Positions 1 to 6,396 of a stretch of DNA of 9,392 bases are shown piece by piece. The first letter of the stretch is position 1, and each line of letters begins with the position of its first letter. Below the pieces are notes generated by a model. The model ran no database searches and had not been told where the DNA came from. It was given only the letters and a program-made list of their open reading frames with translations. Source of the DNA: Nitrospinota bacterium (lineage in GTDB: Bacteria; Nitrospinota_A; UBA7883; JADGGD01); assembly GCA_015229165.1 (NCBI GenBank), contig JADGCD010000073.1, positions 1 through 9,392 of the forward strand, in the 5' to 3' direction. Position numbers and translations under genes: made by a program.

Positions 1-244
1 CTTCGAGAAGCCGTACCGGCTGGTCAAGGAGGGCGCCGGGCTCTACCGCTCCGACGGCGCCACGGCCTGCGAGACCGCCTCCACCGTCCAGACCGGCATG
101 CTGGAGACGAGCAACGTCAACACCATCCGCGAGATGACGTCGCTGATCACCAACCAGAGAACGTTCGAAGCCCTGCAGAAAAGCATCGCCGAACACGACA
201 ACATGACCAGCCAGCTCTTCATGAAAGTGGCGCGCCCCGCATAA
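1..244 (+). CDS. flgF: Flagellar basal-body rod protein FlgF, C-terminal part (5' truncated by window edge)
   Basis: Reading from base 2, 80 codons remain before TAA at 242-244; the start lies outside the window. The visible protein ends with the C-terminal signature of rod/hook proteins: GMLETSNVNTIREMT, followed by a helix containing TNQRTFEALQKSIAEHD. This segment packs with the N-terminal helix to form the D0 coiled coil of axial flagellar proteins. FlgF and FlgG are both rod proteins. I prefer FlgF because the gene sits 24 bases upstream of a complete flgG and the tail differs from that FlgG (no AYEVNSKAV). FlgE cannot be strictly excluded without the missing N-terminus, but the gene order flgF-flgG is the usual one. 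The gene is probably co-transcribed with flgG. Confidence 0.85.
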   Translation, partial: FEKPYRLVKEGAGLYRSDGATACETASTVQTGMLETSNVNTIREMTSLITNQRTFEALQKSIAEHDNMTSQLFMKVARPA

Positions 245-268
245 CGGAAAGAGACAAGGAGAGACCCC

Positions 269-1057
269 ATGATCCGCACCCTGCACACCGGCGCGACCGG
301 CATGATCGCCCAGCAGCTCAACATCGACGTCATCGCCAACAACTTGGCCAACGTCAACACCCTCGGGTTCAAGCGGTCCCGGGCCGACTTCCAGGATCTT
401 CTCTACGAGACCATCAAGAGCCCCGGCTCCGTCTCCGCCGCCGGGAACCAGGTGCCGGTCGGCATCCAGGTGGGGCTTGGCGTCAAACCCTCCTCCGTCA
501 CCAAGAGCTTCTCGCAAGGGGACATGCGCAACACCAGCAACGAGCTGGACGTGGCCATCGAGGGGAAAGGGTTCTTCCAGGTGACCATGCCCGACGGCTC
601 CATCGGATATACCCGGGCCGGGGCGTTCAAGCTCGACAGCAGCGGCCAGATGGTCACTCCCGACGGCTATCTCCTCTACCCCCCCGTCACCATCCCGCAG
701 GACGCCATCACCGTCAACATCGACCGGGCCGGACTCATCAACGTCACCCAGCCCAACAGCACCACCCCCACCGAGGCGGGGCAGTTCGAGCTGGCCAACT
801 TCGTCAACCCGGCCGGGCTCAACTCGGTGGGGAACAGCTTCTTCAAGGAGACGGCCGCCTCCGGCCCCCCCCTTACCGGGCTCCCCAACCAGAACGAGTT
901 CGGCGCCGTGCAGCAGGGGTTCATCGAGAGCAGCAACGTCTCCGTGGTGGAGGAGCTGACCCAGATGATCATCGGCCAACGGGCCTACGAGGTCAACTCC
1001 AAGGCGGTGACCGCCGGCGACGAGATGCTCCAGACGGCCAACCAGCTCAAGCGGTAA
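269..1057 (+). CDS. flgG: Flagellar distal rod protein FlgG
   Basis: The 262-residue product has the usual FlgG length (about 260). FlgG builds the distal rod that crosses the periplasm and outer membrane after export through the flagellar type III apparatus, so no Sec signal is expected and none is seen. The N-terminal rod motif ANNLANVNTLGFKRSRADF lies at residues 23-41. It is followed at about 46-73 by the FlgG-type segment ending in GIQVGLGVKP, which distinguishes rod FlgG from hook FlgE. The core GDMRNTSNELDVAIEGKGFF is at 84-103. The C-terminal helix with GFIESSNVSVVEELTQMI and QRAYEVNSKAV spans 217-247. The start is supported by AAGGAG at 256-261, seven bases before the ATG. It lies 24 bases after flgF and 32 bases before flgA, as expected in an operon. 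Confidence 0.97.
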   Translation: MIRTLHTGATGMIAQQLNIDVIANNLANVNTLGFKRSRADFQDLLYETIKSPGSVSAAGNQVPVGIQVGLGVKPSSVTKSFSQGDMRNTSNELDVAIEGKGFFQVTMPDGSIGYTRAGAFKLDSSGQMVTPDGYLLYPPVTIPQDAITVNIDRAGLINVTQPNSTTPTEAGQFELANFVNPAGLNSVGNSFFKETAASGPPLTGLPNQNEFGAVQQGFIESSNVSVVEELTQMIIGQRAYEVNSKAVTAGDEMLQTANQLKR

Positions 1058-1089
1058 CGATCCGGTAAACGGACGAAAGGGAACAGGTC

Positions 1090-1821
1090 ATGAAACCGAA
1101 CCGACGACGGACGCTTCTGCTGGCGGCGGCTTCGCTCCTGCTGGCGACGGCGGCGCTGGCGAACCCCGTTCCCGACGCGGCCCACGACCGGTTCGCCGAC
1201 CGGCTCACCGAAGCGGTCACCGACACCCTGAACCGGGAGCTGGCCGGGCCGGGCCGCCGGGTCGGCGCGGTTTCGGTCCCCCTTCCTGCCAACGTCCGCC
1301 CCCCCGCCGGGTACGACACCATGGAACTGACCCTCCCCTACAAGGAGCGGCTCTCCGACCGGATTTTCGTCACCGTCACCTTCTTGAAAGAGGGGCAGCC
1401 CCTGGGACGGCTCAACGTCATGGCCACCGCCGAACTGTGGGCCAAGGTGGCCGTCACCACCCGGGAGATCACCCGGGGCGCCCATCTCTCCGGCGAGGAT
1501 GTGGCCCTTTCCGAAGTCCGCCTCGACCCCTCCCACAACGGGGTCGTCACCGATCTGAAAGAAGCGGTCGGCAAGACCGCCGAACGCAGCCTTGCGGCGG
1601 GAACCCCCCTTCGGGCCGCCTACCTGTCCAACCCGACGCTGGTCAACAGCGGCGATATGGTGACGGTGGAGGCCGACAACGGCCGCATCCGGATCACCTC
1701 GCAGGGGGTGGCCAAGGAAGACGGCGACCGGGGACAGTGGATCCGCATCCTGAACGTGCAGTCGAACAAGCTCTTCACCGCCCGGGTCGTCGGCCCGGGG
1801 ACGGTGCGCGTCGAATTCTGA
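1090..1821 (+). CDS. flgA: Flagellar P-ring assembly chaperone FlgA
   Basis: The 243-residue protein starts with a Sec signal peptide: basic KPNRRR, a hydrophobic stretch, and likely cleavage after ALA at residue 24. A variable N-terminal domain (about 30-115) precedes an SAF-type domain (about 119-182) containing TTREITRGAHLSGEDV and a GVVTDLKEAVGK segment. The C-terminal beta domain (183-243) has the FlgA hallmarks SGDMVTVEADNG, a GQWIRILNVQSNK turn and GPGTVRVEF. FlgA is periplasmic and assists assembly of FlgI into the P ring around the rod. AAAGGGA at 1076-1082 lies seven bases before the ATG. In enteric bacteria flgA is transcribed divergently from the other rod genes. Here it lies between flgG and flgH in the same direction, as in many non-enteric proteobacteria. 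Confidence 0.95.
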   Translation: MKPNRRRTLLLAAASLLLATAALANPVPDAAHDRFADRLTEAVTDTLNRELAGPGRRVGAVSVPLPANVRPPAGYDTMELTLPYKERLSDRIFVTVTFLKEGQPLGRLNVMATAELWAKVAVTTREITRGAHLSGEDVALSEVRLDPSHNGVVTDLKEAVGKTAERSLAAGTPLRAAYLSNPTLVNSGDMVTVEADNGRIRITSQGVAKEDGDRGQWIRILNVQSNKLFTARVVGPGTVRVEF

Positions 1822-1835
1822 ACGAGGACATCACG

Positions 1836-2492
1836 ATGAACATCATGGCGAAAACAAGCCCCGCCGGAATGGCGCTGGCGGCCCTGCTGGCGCTCATCCT
1901 CTCCGCCTGCGCCTCCGATCCCCCTCCCCGCCCCGAGGTGGAGGCGGAGCCGGAGAAGCTGACCAGCGAGTACGGCAGCCTCTGGCCCGGCAAGAGCAAG
2001 CAAAACATGCTCTTCTCCGACAACAAGGCCACCCGCATCGGCGACCTGGTGACGGTCCACGTGGTCGAGTCGACCACGGCGCTCAACCGCTCGACAACCC
2101 AGGACCAGCGGACCGTCAACAACAACCTGACGCTGGACACCGGCGCCGCCACCCCCACCGCCATGGCGCTGGGCGGGGGCTACGGCTTCAACGGACGGGG
2201 CGCCACCAGCCGGTCCGACCAGCTCTCGGCCACCGTCTCCTGCCTCGTGACGGAGGTTCTCCCCAACGGGAACATGCTCATCGAGGGGCAGCGGCGGATG
2301 CAGATCAACAACGAGGAGCAGTACATCCTCGTCAAGGGGCTGGTCCGCCCCGACGACATCACCTACAACAACGCGATCCTCTCGACCCAGATCGCCAACG
2401 CCGACATCCGCTACACCGGCGCCGGCGGCATCGACGGCAGCCAGGGGCCCGGCTGGGTGGGCGGCATCCTCCGCGCCGTCTGGCCCTTCTGA
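1836..2492 (+). CDS. flgH: Flagellar L-ring lipoprotein FlgH
   Basis: The open frame extends upstream into flgA, but the real start is ATG at 1836. GAGGA at 1824-1828 precedes it by seven bases, and a lipoprotein signal follows directly. The product is 218 residues, close to the usual 220-235. The lipobox is L-S-A-C with lipidated Cys25, so the mature protein is anchored in the outer membrane, where it forms the L ring. Family signatures include SLWPGKSKQNMLFSD (48-62), RIGDLVTVHVVESTTA (67-82), a Gly-rich region (113-123), VTEVLPNGNMLIEGQRRMQIN (138-158), VKGLVRPDDI (166-175) and the C-terminal aromatic tail ending VWPF. ATG at 1845 (residue 4) is an alternative start that would keep the lipobox. 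Cys136 is a second cysteine within the conserved beta region. flgA stops 14 bases upstream. Confidence 0.96.
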   Translation: MNIMAKTSPAGMALAALLALILSACASDPPPRPEVEAEPEKLTSEYGSLWPGKSKQNMLFSDNKATRIGDLVTVHVVESTTALNRSTTQDQRTVNNNLTLDTGAATPTAMALGGGYGFNGRGATSRSDQLSATVSCLVTEVLPNGNMLIEGQRRMQINNEEQYILVKGLVRPDDITYNNAILSTQIANADIRYTGAGGIDGSQGPGWVGGILRAVWPF

Positions 2493-2501
2493 CCCGAACG
2501 C

Positions 2502-2517
2502 AAAGGACATGACCATG
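2502..2517 (+). promoter_or_regulatory. Ribosome-binding site that decides the flgI start
   Basis: AAAGGA at 2502-2507 lies between the flgH stop and two in-frame ATG codons at 2509 and 2515. Spacing is one base to the first and seven to the second. Only the second fits normal Shine-Dalgarno geometry. The choice alters the signal peptide by two residues and does not affect the mature protein. Confidence 0.7.
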
Positions 2518-3672
2518 AGACCGCTGACCCGATTCGCCACGCTGCTCCTGGCGGCAGCCCTGCTCCTGACGGCCCTTCCGGCGCAGGCCGAACGGCTCAA
2601 AGACATCGCCTCCCTGAAGGGGGTGCGGGGAAACCAGCTGATCGGCTACGGTCTGGTGGTGGGCCTCAAGGGGTCGGGCGACAAGTCGTACAAGAGCCCG
2701 TTCACCATCCAGACGCTGCTCTCCATGCTGGAGCGGCTGGGCACCACCATCGACGTGCAAAAGCTGGTCGATCCGCGCCTCGGCGTCAGCGACGTCCGCC
2801 AGTTGCGCGACGTCCGGGTGGAGAACGTGGCCGCCGTCATGGTCACCGCGTCGCTCCCCCCCTTCGCCCAGGTCGGCTCGGCCATCGACATCACCGTCAG
2901 CTCGCTGGGGGACGCCCGGTCGCTGGCGGGGGGGACGCTCCTGCTGACGCCGCTCAAGGCGGCCAACGGCGACATCTTCGCCGTGGCGCAAGGGTCGGTG
3001 TCGGTGGGGGGCTCCTGCGACGGCTGCCCCAACAGCAAGCTCCTGACCACCGGCCACCCGACGGTGGCCCGGATCGCCGGAGGGGCGCTGGTGGAGCGGG
3101 AGGTCGGCTTCGACTTCGCCTCCCTGAACGAGTTCTCCTTCTCCATGAGCAACCCCGACTTCACCACCACCCAACGGGCGGTGCAGGCGATCAACGCCCG
3201 TCTGGGGGCGCCGATGGCCCGCGCCAAGGACTCGGGGACGGTGGTGGTCGGCGTCCCGGCCGAATACGCCAACGACAAGGTCCGGTTCATCGCCGAGCTG
3301 GAGTCGATCGACATCGCCCCCGACAGCATGGCCAAGGTCGTGCTGGACGAGCGGACCGGCACCATCGTCATCGGGCAGAACGTCAAGATCGACCGGGTGG
3401 CCATCTCCCACGGCAACCTGACCATCCGGGTGGGAGATCAGGGGAGCCCGTCGGGGGGAGGAAGCCCGATGATAGTCCCCTCCACCATCCTCTCGATGGA
3501 AGAGATCCCGACCGGCAATTCCGACCGGGTGATGGAGTTGAACGCTGGCGCCTCCATCAGCGACATGGTCAAGGCGCTCAACGCCATGGGAATCGCCCCT
3601 CGGGATCTCATCTCGATATTTCAGACACTTAAAACTTCCGGCGCCTTGCAGGCCCAGCTGGAGATCATCTAG
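2515..3672 (+). CDS. flgI: Flagellar P-ring protein FlgI
   Basis: The 385-residue product has the usual length for FlgI, which forms the P ring around the rod in the periplasm. A Sec signal peptide ends with ALPAQA, with cleavage after residue 25. The mature protein opens with ERLKDIASLKGVRGNQLIGY, an almost invariant FlgI start. Other signatures are GLVVGLKGSGD (46-56), TIDVQKLVDPRL (78-89), NVAAVMVTASLPPFAQVGS (104-122), GGTLLLTPLKAANG (139-152), VGVPAEYANDKVRFIAELE (245-263), LDERTGTIVIGQNVKI (277-292) and the C-terminal ALNAMGIAPRDLISIFQTLK (354-373). An in-frame ATG at 2509 exists, but AAAGGA at 2502-2507 would leave only one base before it. Spacing to 2515 is seven bases, so I choose 2515. 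The only cysteines are Cys168 and Cys171, in an unusual CDGC motif. Confidence 0.96.
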   Translation: MRPLTRFATLLLAAALLLTALPAQAERLKDIASLKGVRGNQLIGYGLVVGLKGSGDKSYKSPFTIQTLLSMLERLGTTIDVQKLVDPRLGVSDVRQLRDVRVENVAAVMVTASLPPFAQVGSAIDITVSSLGDARSLAGGTLLLTPLKAANGDIFAVAQGSVSVGGSCDGCPNSKLLTTGHPTVARIAGGALVEREVGFDFASLNEFSFSMSNPDFTTTQRAVQAINARLGAPMARAKDSGTVVVGVPAEYANDKVRFIAELESIDIAPDSMAKVVLDERTGTIVIGQNVKIDRVAISHGNLTIRVGDQGSPSGGGSPMIVPSTILSMEEIPTGNSDRVMELNAGASISDMVKALNAMGIAPRDLISIFQTLKTSGALQAQLEII

Positions 3673-3690
3673 ACAAGGGGCGTGACAAGT

Positions 3691-3705
3691 AATTGGCGCC
3701 CAATT
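3691..3705. repeat. Inverted repeat in the flgI-flgJ gap
   Basis: AATTGG at 3691-3696 and CCAATT at 3700-3705 are perfect reverse complements around the three-base centre CGC. A further ACA (3685-3687) and TGT (3706-3708) can extend it with unpaired bases on the left side. It lies in an AT-richer gap inside a GC-rich operon. It could be a protein-binding dyad or a small transcript hairpin. No T-run follows directly, so it does not look like a standard terminator. It overlaps the sigma-54-like element. Confidence 0.5.
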
Positions 3706-3709
3706 TGTA
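3693..3709 (+). promoter_or_regulatory. Candidate sigma-54 (-24/-12) promoter upstream of flgJ
   Basis: TTGGCGCC, then CAAT, then TTGTA matches the layout of the sigma-54 consensus (TTGGCACG, four bases, TTGCW). The GG is followed by exactly ten bases before the -12 dinucleotide. The flaw is that the -12 dinucleotide is GT rather than the near-invariant GC, and the -24 box has G for A. Transcription would begin near 3720, about 23 bases before flgJ. Sigma-54 commonly drives mid-class flagellar genes in several bacterial groups, which makes the position plausible. The dyad symmetry of the same bases offers a competing explanation. Confidence 0.35.
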
Positions 3710-3742
3710 TCTATCGTATGGCGACAAGGGAGAAACAGGAAA

Positions 3743-4096
3743 ATGGATCTGATCGTAACCCGGATGACCGAAGCGGTAAAGCCGATGGAAGGCTTCGCCG
3801 GTCAGGGGCTCCTTTCCCTGTCGGGTAACAAGAAAATGGCCGACGCCGACAAGGTGAAAATGCTGGCCAAGGAGTTCGAGTCGGTCTTCCTGAACCAGGT
3901 TCTGAAGACCATGCGCTCCACCGTCGGCGAGAGCGGCCTGATCAAGAAAGGGCCGGGGGAAGAGCTGTTCACCTCCATGCTCGACGAGGAGACCTCCCGC
4001 AACATGGCCTTCACCCCCGGCGGCGGCATGGGGCTGGCCGACCAGTTGACCGCCCAGCTCGTGGGGCGCACGATCACCGGAGCCGACCCCAAATGA
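3743..4096 (+). CDS. flgJ: Rod-binding protein FlgJ, single-domain form
   Basis: The 117-residue protein matches only the N-terminal rod-binding half of enteric FlgJ (about 310 residues). The rod-binding signature runs from about 41 to 106: LAKEFESVFLNQVLKTMR, a GPGEELFTSMLDEETSR segment and the Gly-rich GGGMGLADQL. The muramidase domain that opens the peptidoglycan for rod growth in enteric bacteria is absent. Many alpha- and deltaproteobacteria have this short form and use a separate lytic enzyme; none is in this window. The protein is probably exported to the periplasm through the flagellar apparatus and helps rod assembly; no Sec signal is visible. AAGGGAG at 3726-3732 lies ten bases upstream of the ATG, with a closer AGGA at 3737-3740. 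The stop overlaps the flgN start by four bases (ATGA). Confidence 0.9.
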   Translation: MDLIVTRMTEAVKPMEGFAGQGLLSLSGNKKMADADKVKMLAKEFESVFLNQVLKTMRSTVGESGLIKKGPGEELFTSMLDEETSRNMAFTPGGGMGLADQLTAQLVGRTITGADPK

Positions 4097-4611
4097 ACGC
4101 CACCGAACGGTCCGATTACCTCGTCGGGAAGCTCCTGGCCCTGCTGGAGAAGAACGGCGGGCGCTACGACCGGATGATCGCCCTCCTCGACGGGGAGACC
4201 GACGCCCTCAAGCGGCACGATCTGGCGGCCATCGAACAGGGGGTGGCCCAGAAAAACGAGGTGACCGCCCATCTGATGAGTCTCGAAAGGGAGCGGGTCG
4301 ACCTGATCGGCGCGCTGGCCAAAGAGACCGGGGCCGATCCCGCTTCCGTGACCCTGCGTTCGCTGGCCGCCGCCCACCCCAAGCGGGAGAAAAACCTGCT
4401 GACCCTCCGGGACCGGATGAACCGGCTGGTGGCGGCGGTGGCCCAGAAGAACGAATTCAACCGGGGGCTGATCGCCAAGCTGATGACCATCAACACCGAG
4501 GCGGCGACCAACCTTCACGCCCTGACCCAGCACGACAGCGTCTACGGCAGGGGGGCCGCGGCGTCGCCCGCCCCCTTCGCTGCGGGCAAGGTCGTCCGGC
4601 GCACGCTCTAA
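4093..4611 (+). CDS. flgN: FlgN-family export chaperone for FlgK and FlgL
   Basis: The 172-residue product is predicted to be almost all helical, as expected for FlgN, a cytoplasmic chaperone (usually 140-160 residues) that delivers hook-filament junction proteins to the export gate. The N-terminal half has a coiled-coil pattern with LLALLEKNGGRYDRMIALLDGETDALKR compressed into residues 14-41. It is followed by the family-like QKNEVTAHLMSLERER (53-68). A second helical stretch contains RDRMNRLVAAVAQKNEFNRG (106-125). VAQKNE occurs twice (51-56 and 116-121), a sign of pseudo-repeat architecture. The tail from about 152 is Ala/Pro-rich and likely disordered. FlgN sequences diverge strongly, so the call relies on helical pattern, size and position directly before flgK and flgL. 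The start overlaps the flgJ stop, indicating translational coupling. Confidence 0.85.
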   Translation: MNATERSDYLVGKLLALLEKNGGRYDRMIALLDGETDALKRHDLAAIEQGVAQKNEVTAHLMSLERERVDLIGALAKETGADPASVTLRSLAAAHPKREKNLLTLRDRMNRLVAAVAQKNEFNRGLIAKLMTINTEAATNLHALTQHDSVYGRGAAASPAPFAAGKVVRRTL

Positions 4612-4622
4612 GGAGACGGATC

Positions 4623-6317
4623 ATGGCAGGCATCTACATGGCGATGAACACCGCCAAGCTCGGTCTGATGGCCCATCAGATCGCGCTGGAGGTGACCGGC
4701 CAGAACCTTGCCAACGTCAACAACCCCAACTACACCCGGCAGGAGCTCTCTATCGAAGCGGCCCAGCCGGTCAGCTACGGCGGGTCGCCGGGGATGATCG
4801 GCGCCGGCGTCCTGCCGACCACCATCTTCCGCCATCAGGACACGTTCCTCGAAAGCCAGCGGAACCTGAACGTCTCCCAGCAGAACTATTGGGACACCCG
4901 GCAGAATTTTCTCTCCCGTCTGGAGGTGTCGTTCAACGAGACCTCCGGGCAGGGGCTCAACTATCTGTTCGACAAGTTCTTCCAGTCGTGGCAGGACCTC
5001 TCCTACAACCCCAAGGGGCTGACGGAGCGGACCGCCGTGACCGCCGCCGGACGGAACATCGGCTCGATGTTCTACAAGGTCAACCAGGACGTCAAGAACC
5101 TGAAAGGGAACCTGAACGACCAGGTGACCAACTCGGTGACCGAGATCAACCGGATCACCACCGAGATCGTCCGGATGAACCAGGCCATCCACGAGGCGGA
5201 AGGAAACAACGTCCACGCCAACGACTTCCGCGACAAGCGGGAGAGCCTCATCCGCGACCTGTCGGGCTTCATGAAGATCAACGCCGTGGAGGACGCCCAG
5301 ACCCGCCAGACCACCGTCTATCTCTCCACCGGTCGCCCGCTGGTGCTGGGGCAGAGCGCCTTTACGCTCGGAACCCAGATCCGCTCCGACGACCCGCTGG
5401 CCACCGACATCACCTGGCGGGACACCAACGGCAACGCCACCGTGATCACCGACGAGATTCAGGAGGGGAGCGTCGGCGCCTCCATCCAACTGCGCGACAC
5501 CGAGATGCAGGGCTATCTGGACAGCCTCGACCAGCTGGCCGCCACCATGATGCGGGACATCAACAAACTCCACGGCGAAGGATACGGCCTCGACGGCTCC
5601 ACCGGCGTCGATTTCTTCACCGGCATCCAGCCGAGCGCCACCTTCAACTCGAACAACACCGGAACCGGCTTCCCCACGGTGTCGGTCACCGCCCCGGACC
5701 AGTTGAACCTGCACAAGTTCACCATCAGCGCCGCCGGGGCCAACAGCTTCACCGTCACCGACGCCACCTTCGGGAACACCGTGGTCCCGGCGGGCGCCAC
5801 GCTGGTTCAGGTGCAAAGCTACTTCGCCGGGCAGGGGATGAGCTTCAACCTGGCCGGAGCGGCCAACGCCGGGGACTCCTACACCGTCAACGCCGCCGCC
5901 GACGCCTCCTACCGGATGCAGGTCAACAGCGCCGTCGTCAACGACAGCCGCAAGGTGGCCGCCGGGTTGACCTCCGACGCCGGCAACGGAAGCAACGCCC
6001 AGCGGTTGGCCGCCATCCAGAACAGCGACACCATGAACCAGGCCACGGCGGTCGCCTCCGGCACGGCCACCTTCGCCGAGTTCTACAACTCCATCGTCGG
6101 GCAGGTGGCGGTCTCCGCCCACGAGGCCACCGTCACCTACAACCAGCAGGAGGGGATCACCGTCAACCTCAACGCCCGCCACCAGCAGATCGCCGGCGTG
6201 TCGGTGGACGAGGAGATGATCAACATGATCAAATACCAGCACGCCTATCAGGCGTCGGCCCGGATGATTTCGGTGACCGACGAACTGCTGCAGACCCTGC
6301 TGGGTCTGGGCGGATAA
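4623..6317 (+). CDS. flgK: Flagellar hook-filament junction protein 1, FlgK (HAP1)
   Basis: The 564-residue protein is close to the usual FlgK length (about 550). FlgK forms the first junction layer between hook and filament and is exported by the flagellar type III system. The N-terminal D0 region has ALEVTGQNLANVNNPNYTRQ (about residues 22-41), typical for FlgK. Next comes a helical D1 region with the FNETSGQGLNYLFDKFFQSW and LSYNPKG segments. Central beta domains are Ala/Gly/Thr-rich, including an FTISAAGANSFTVTDATFG segment. The C-terminal D0 helix carries VSVDEEMINMIKYQHAYQAS and RMISVTDELLQTLLGL (526-562). AAGGAG at 4610-4615 overlaps the flgN stop and lies seven bases before the ATG, so flgN and flgK translation is probably coupled. 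ATG at 4638 is a weaker alternative start. Confidence 0.96.
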   Translation: MAGIYMAMNTAKLGLMAHQIALEVTGQNLANVNNPNYTRQELSIEAAQPVSYGGSPGMIGAGVLPTTIFRHQDTFLESQRNLNVSQQNYWDTRQNFLSRLEVSFNETSGQGLNYLFDKFFQSWQDLSYNPKGLTERTAVTAAGRNIGSMFYKVNQDVKNLKGNLNDQVTNSVTEINRITTEIVRMNQAIHEAEGNNVHANDFRDKRESLIRDLSGFMKINAVEDAQTRQTTVYLSTGRPLVLGQSAFTLGTQIRSDDPLATDITWRDTNGNATVITDEIQEGSVGASIQLRDTEMQGYLDSLDQLAATMMRDINKLHGEGYGLDGSTGVDFFTGIQPSATFNSNNTGTGFPTVSVTAPDQLNLHKFTISAAGANSFTVTDATFGNTVVPAGATLVQVQSYFAGQGMSFNLAGAANAGDSYTVNAAADASYRMQVNSAVVNDSRKVAAGLTSDAGNGSNAQRLAAIQNSDTMNQATAVASGTATFAEFYNSIVGQVAVSAHEATVTYNQQEGITVNLNARHQQIAGVSVDEEMINMIKYQHAYQASARMISVTDELLQTLLGLGG

Positions 6318-6396
6318 TCGGCGGACACAAAAGGGTCAAGCCCAAAGGCGGCGGCGCCGATAGGGAACAGAACGGGTACCAAGGAGCCCTGAGAGC

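Noticed and set aside
1437..1835. Upstream extension of the flgH frame into flgA
   Set aside because: The extension is Arg/Pro/Gly-rich, overlaps flgA codons, and would destroy the lipoprotein signal. A good ribosome site precedes ATG 1836.
4608..6242. A 544-codon open frame on the minus strand opposite flgK
   Set aside because: It is the complement of strongly supported flgK codons. Its composition (runs of Gly, Val, Asp, His) is that of a GC-rich shadow frame and it resembles no family.
6318..6396. Possible promoter or hairpin in the 79-base flgK-flgL gap
   Set aside because: Only a four-pair GGGT/GCCC stem and a GC-rich patch are visible. No -24/-12, sigma-28 or -35/-10 arrangement was found.
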